Positions 61,301 through 64,000 of a stretch of DNA of 64,000 nucleotides are shown one piece after another. Position 1 is the stretch's first letter. The number at the start of each line of letters is the position of its first letter. The translations under genes were made by a program, and so were the position numbers. The notes beneath the pieces were generated by a model, which saw only the letters and a list, made by a program, of their open reading frames with translations, was not told where the DNA came from and searched no databases. Origin of the DNA: Chitinophaga sp. HK235 (lineage in GTDB: Bacteria > Bacteroidota > Bacteroidia > Chitinophagales > Chitinophagaceae); contig NZ_CP073766.1 of assembly GCF_018255755.1 (NCBI RefSeq), positions 4,462,501 to 4,526,500 on the forward strand, read 5' to 3'.

Positions 61301-62377
61301 CAGGCTGCCGATGGCGTCTTTGGTATGAATGCCGGGGTCTACACCGCTGATGCCCCGGGCTATTTTTCCGGCAGCAGTCCTAAGTTTGTTCAGGCTTTCG
61401 GTGATGGTTTTGATGGTAAAGGAAACAAATGCCACCACCAGCGCCACGATGAGCACGAGGAATATGAGGTATTTTGTTTTGAGGTCATTTTCTTTTTTGG
61501 AAATGTTCCTTGCATCCTGGCCCACCTTTTCTACAATAGAGCGCTGCAGCTGTTTCAGCAGGTCTACGGCCATGCTGGAATTATCCCACCACGAGTCTGC
61601 ATTAAAGAGTGTATCAATTTTTCTGCTATTGATAGTATTCCCGATAAAGTCGGTGGTGATGATAAACTCGCTTCTTTTTTCCATCTGCCGGAGGATGTTG
61701 GCGGTAGCGGGTGAAGCTTTATCAAGGAATTCGGCTCGCAGCGAGGAATACATATCGTTGTTGTTTTCGATACGTGAAAAATCATCGGGCGATACTTCTT
61801 TTTTGAGAATAAAGTAATAGATATCCATGCGGATCAAACCCTTATAGGCGGCCATCTGTGCCAGCAGGTATTGGGCATTAAGGTCCTGCTGCAGGGATTT
61901 CAGAATGGCAATATCGGGGGTATTGATACGGGCCAGGTTGTTCAGGCGGAAGATCAGGTTGGAATAATAATCCAGCACTTCCCGCTGAGGCATGCTTTTT
62001 TTATCGATGTCCTTCCTCTTTTTAGGCAGGGTATTGAGCAGGGAATAGGTAAAGAACTGGCTATCTGCAGCCAGCAGTTTACTTTTTACAGCATCAATCG
62101 CAAGGTCGGTTTTGGCCCTTTGCATCAGCAGGTCGTTGAGGACATTATTGCCCAAAGCGTAGTTCACACTATAGCGGCGTTCCAGATGTATCTCATCTGA
62201 AATCTTCATCATGGCAGTTGCGGTGTTAACATCCTGCAACAGGTTGTCGATACTACGGATATCAGCGTTTTGTTTATCGAATATCTGAATTCCGAAATAA
62301 ATAAGGCATACCAGCGGAACAATCGCAATCAGGAACAATTTCCTGGGTAAGGGCAGCTGCATAAAAAATTTCTTCAT
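58355..62377 (-). CDS. Hybrid sensor kinase with NIT-like sensor, HAMP, GAF, kinase and three receivers
   Basis: 1340 residues. TM helix (~14-30) and second TM (~300-325) flank a helical periplasmic sensor domain similar to NIT (nitrate/nitrite-sensing) domains. HAMP-like repeats (~325-420), GAF (~440-570), a long coiled coil (~580-660), HisKA H679 (MSHELRTPLNS), HATPase (~780-900), receiver 1 (GILLDIELPVKDG), receiver 2 (CVILDMGIPDQQAYE) and receiver 3 (VLMDMMMPEMDGY). Receiver 2 has a degenerate acidic cluster (EEN) and lacks the MPxMDG signature. First gene of a plausible six-gene operon. Confidence 0.93.
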   Translation of the reverse strand: MKKFFMQLPLPRKLFLIAIVPLVCLIYFGIQIFDKQNADIRSIDNLLQDVNTATAMMKISDEIHLERRYSVNYALGNNVLNDLLMQRAKTDLAIDAVKSKLLAADSQFFTYSLLNTLPKKRKDIDKKSMPQREVLDYYSNLIFRLNNLARINTPDIAILKSLQQDLNAQYLLAQMAAYKGLIRMDIYYFILKKEVSPDDFSRIENNNDMYSSLRAEFLDKASPATANILRQMEKRSEFIITTDFIGNTINSRKIDTLFNADSWWDNSSMAVDLLKQLQRSIVEKVGQDARNISKKENDLKTKYLIFLVLIVALVVAFVSFTIKTITESLNKLRTAAGKIARGISGVDPGIHTKDAIGSLAQSFTEIDKTGQQLAMAADNIGKGNFNIDVQPRSTEDLLGNAVVKMAADLKIFRQENEKTIWVQAGLNNINETLLSEQDMESLTHDALAELVKYSGGQTGVLYIRQNGDLHFSAGHALSDQYPAPSVISIGKTLVGQALKQREPIYLKDAPDNFLHIAGGTAAAQPGHVLIIPLIHAGIAEGVVEIGSLFPFSDSGLSYLKQASVSIAVAIQSTRSRTRLQELLEETQSQAEELQVQHSELEGLNVELEAQTQKLQVSEEELKVQQEELMQSNAELEERTRMLEEKNQIIVERNLEIHRKAEELALSTKYKSEFLANMSHELRTPLNSILLLSRLLSENHDHNLSDDQIEYAQVINSSGKGLLTLIDEILDLSKIESGKMELEYHEVYVGNILSNMQALFEPIARDKGLVLNLVTAPGLQQAIETDQIRLEQILKNLLSNALKFTGKGSVTLSVQAGEVPGTVRFIVKDTGIGIPREKQQVIFEAFQQADGSTRRKYGGTGLGLSISRELAKLLGGHISLHSNEEEGSEFVVTIPATRKMAAVVPLPTPAPVAPYEPAVAEVEPAHGPYLSTRIPADIQDDRDIVKPGDAVILIVEDDTYFAKALLEFTRQRGYKGVVTVRGDMAGELARKYKPIGILLDIELPVKDGWQVMEELKNDPVTRPIPVHIMSSMEAKKESLLKGAVDFISKPVTMESMQLIFEKMEFVLQRSTKKVLILEENAKHAKALAYFLSNYQVNSEISNTVQEGVELLQQQDVDCVILDMGIPDQQAYEALETVKEIKGLENLPIIIFTGKSLSRAEEQRIRQYADSIVVKTAHSYQRMLDEVSLFLHLVSESSQQVMPMVNGKMSLLNEVLKDKTVLIADDDVRNIFSLTKALEKHQMKVLSAVDGKEALQQLSEHPVDIVLMDMMMPEMDGYDAIAAIRTQPSLAQLPVIAVTAKAMMGDREKCLKAGASDYISKPVDVDQLISLLRVWLYDKGMK

Positions 62378-62496
62378 GCGCCTGAGCTCGTTTAATTTTT
62401 TTTATAGAAATGAGATTACGGGTAAATAGCCCTGCAAACCGCGTACCTGGAGCAAGATCATTGTATGATAATGATAAGAAAATAACAACAAAATCC

Positions 62497-62504
62497 TAAA
62501 TTTG
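62497..62504 (+). promoter_or_regulatory. -7 candidate for the 62524 receiver gene
   Basis: TAAATTTG, 20 nt before the ATG. No good -33 element. Confidence 0.4.
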
Positions 62505-62523
62505 TCTTTATTCTAAATATCAT

Positions 62524-62940
62524 ATGCTGAGCAGTTGTAAATATACCTCCGTACTTTTAGTTGATGATGATGTGGATGACAGGATGATATTTGGCGATGT
62601 GCTAAAAGAACTGGTGCCGGATATTATTTACAATGAAGCCATCAACGGTGAAGATGCCCTGGAGAGGCTGGGGAACGGCCTTGTTCCTGATCTCATCTTC
62701 CTGGACCTGAACATGCCTCGTATAAACGGAAAGCAGTTCCTCGCTGAAATACGGCAGATTGATCATCTCAAACATATCCCGGTTATTATCTACACAACTT
62801 CCTCTCACGAATCTGATAAAAGAGAGACCCGCGAACTGGGGGCGGCTTATTTTATCACCAAGCCCAATAGCCTGCATGAGCTCAACCAGCTCCTCAAGGG
62901 CATTCTGGAGCATACCATCCAATACACGCTGAAGTCATAA
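62524..62940 (+). CDS. Single-domain response regulator (Rcp1-like)
   Basis: 138 residues. DDDVDDR acidic pocket, phospho-acceptor D61 (FLDLNMPRINGK), TTSS, K in ITKPNS. The -LDLNMPRxNG form is typical of regulators paired with phytochrome-like or PAS kinases. Divergent from the hybrid kinase gene (146 bp), so a partner role is plausible. Confidence 0.9.
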   Translation: MLSSCKYTSVLLVDDDVDDRMIFGDVLKELVPDIIYNEAINGEDALERLGNGLVPDLIFLDLNMPRINGKQFLAEIRQIDHLKHIPVIIYTTSSHESDKRETRELGAAYFITKPNSLHELNQLLKGILEHTIQYTLKS

Positions 62941-63316
62941 CACAAAAAAGGCCTTGCAAAGAATTGCATGGCCGGATGATAATTATTGTTAAGATATAAT
63001 TTGGCTGTTGTCAGTCAACAGCAATGATTATTGTTGAAATTCCTTGTTACCAGTCTTTTTATACGGATTTAATATCAGGTACAATACGCATCCAGTGGAG
63101 GCATAGGGCCAGGATAAAATTTCATATAACACAAATGGAGGCATAGTACTGCCAGGTATTCCCGTATTACCTGTCTACAGCGGGTTACACACTACCTTCG
63201 CTACATTCAGAACCCAATAAATATATATAAACGTTTTTAATATCCAGAAATTATTTACCGGTGCTGAATAACCTGCTTCAATATTAATAAATTGCACGTT
63301 CTAATCATTTGGTGTT
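62941..63316. other. Intergenic region of 376 bp with hairpin and direct repeats
   Basis: Holds an imperfect stem ggccttgcaa / ttgcatggcc at ~62949-62976, a ctgttg/caacag inverted repeat near 63003-63022, and an 11-bp direct repeat tggaggcatag at 63096-63106 and 63136-63146, 40 bp apart. No gene seen. Confidence 0.45.
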
Positions 63317-64000
63317 ATGAATCTGGAAGAACTGGAAAAGCTATATAATGAACAGGCATATACGGTAGCAATCATTCAGCTTGAAGCATACCTGGAGGAG
63401 CATCCGGCCGAAGCGGCCGCATGGCATCTGATGGGCTTGTGCAAGCTGGAAATAGCCAAGGCTGAAGATGAAAGGGATGAGATGATAGCAGAATATCACA
63501 CCGCTTACGAAGCATTCAGCAAAGCGCTGGAATATAATCCTCAGCATATACAGGCCCGTGTGCATCGCGCTTATATGGGCGCCAATGTGATGGGTGATAA
63601 AACAGCAGAAACACTTAGTGACTGTCAGATCATCATGGATAGTGGTGACGAGGAACTGATCACCAGGGCCCTGCTGTATCGTTTTCAGATATGGATATTG
63701 GAAAATGAAACAGACAAAGCACTGGAAGATATCCACAGAAGTCTGGAAATTTATCATTCCCTTTATCAGGACGACCTTCCTCAGTTAAACGTGGCCAAAT
63801 TCCAGTGTTATACCCGCATCGGCGACGTATATTATCACAACGATAACAAACCCGTAGCGCTGGACTACTACCGGCAGGCATTCCAATGCACAGTATATAA
63901 CAACAGGACACTCTCTACGTTGCATTTTGCCCTCGAAATGGCAGATTACGACTTCGCTGCAGATATGCTGCATATCATGAGTACAGCCGGCGAACATCCG
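63317..64000 (+). CDS. TPR-type protein, truncated at the right edge
   Basis: 228 residues visible from the ATG at 63317, no stop in the window. Tetratricopeptide-like repeats: YTVAIIQLEAYLEEHPAEAAAWHLMGLCK, YEAFSKALEYNPQHIQARVHRAY, DKALEDIHRSLEIYHSLY and KPVALDYYRQAFQC. No signal peptide. A protein-protein scaffold is expected; function unknown. Confidence 0.85.
   Translation, partial: MNLEELEKLYNEQAYTVAIIQLEAYLEEHPAEAAAWHLMGLCKLEIAKAEDERDEMIAEYHTAYEAFSKALEYNPQHIQARVHRAYMGANVMGDKTAETLSDCQIIMDSGDEELITRALLYRFQIWILENETDKALEDIHRSLEIYHSLYQDDLPQLNVAKFQCYTRIGDVYYHNDNKPVALDYYRQAFQCTVYNNRTLSTLHFALEMADYDFAADMLHIMSTAGEHP

Noticed and set aside
1..64000. CRISPR arrays, insertion sequences, integrons, replication origin
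   Set aside because: Looked for regularly spaced repeats, transposase motifs and DnaA-box clusters while reading; none was seen.

Overview
The window is a chromosomal segment of a Bacteroidota bacterium, most likely Chitinophagaceae and probably Chitinophaga-like. This is inferred from Bacteroidota-type promoters (TTTG, 18-20 nt, TAnnTTTG), a short 290-residue primary sigma factor without region 1.1, near absence of Shine-Dalgarno sequences, a propeller/Y_Y_Y sensor kinase, TPM/LemA proteins and families such as DUF1835. No transposase, integrase, prophage, plasmid function or CRISPR array was seen.

Layout. 1-7.4 kb: a truncated secreted protein, a biotin carrier protein, an M1 aminopeptidase, a DUF1835 protein, two TPM proteins with LemA, and a lone receiver. 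7.6-13.3 kb: M20 dipeptidase, S4 RNA-binding protein, diaminopimelate decarboxylase and a large GAF protein, several genes being followed by long perfect AT-rich hairpins. 13.4-17.9 kb (minus): a 1214-residue phosphoesterase / kinase-like / outer-membrane-barrel protein and an SdiA-regulated-type lipoprotein. 18.0-23.8 kb: a tight run of HD-Pycsar-effector-like membrane protein, polyphosphate kinase, thioredoxin, DUF4442 and beta-CASP RNase. 23.8-29.1 kb: a 1063-residue propeller sensor kinase, a 7-TM protein, and two identical tRNA-Glu genes around a DUF1345 protein. 29.2-33.1 kb: gap, pgk and an antiporter.

33.2-41.2 kb (minus) is housekeeping: lytic transglycosylase, gatA, tatA, rplS, trmD, rimM, rpsP, ffh and the primary sigma factor. 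The classical rpsP-rimM-trmD-rplS order is kept but is split by hairpins and promoters. 41.5-47.5 kb holds a START-like protein, a hypothetical protein, an LptF/G permease, a PAP2 phosphatase, a GT39/ArnT-like transferase (a possible envelope-lipid group) and an exported Mn-type superoxide dismutase.

47.6-53.7 kb is the most unusual part: a frameshifted gene remnant, then five closely packed genes coding for a GNAT/autoinducer-synthase-like acyltransferase, an E1/ThiF-like enzyme, a 7TMR-DISM histidine kinase, a receiver-kinase and a receiver, closed by tRNA-Ala. A pathway that makes a small molecule and senses it is one reading. 53.7-62.4 kb (minus) is a second signalling operon: a 1340-residue triple-receiver hybrid kinase, a receiver, CheR, a receiver-less CheB, a receiver-PAS kinase and a secreted tail-fibre-like protein. 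A divergent receiver gene and a TPR protein running off the right edge follow.

Functions are assigned by reading motifs; no database search was run. Ortholog-level names are given only for strongly conserved genes.
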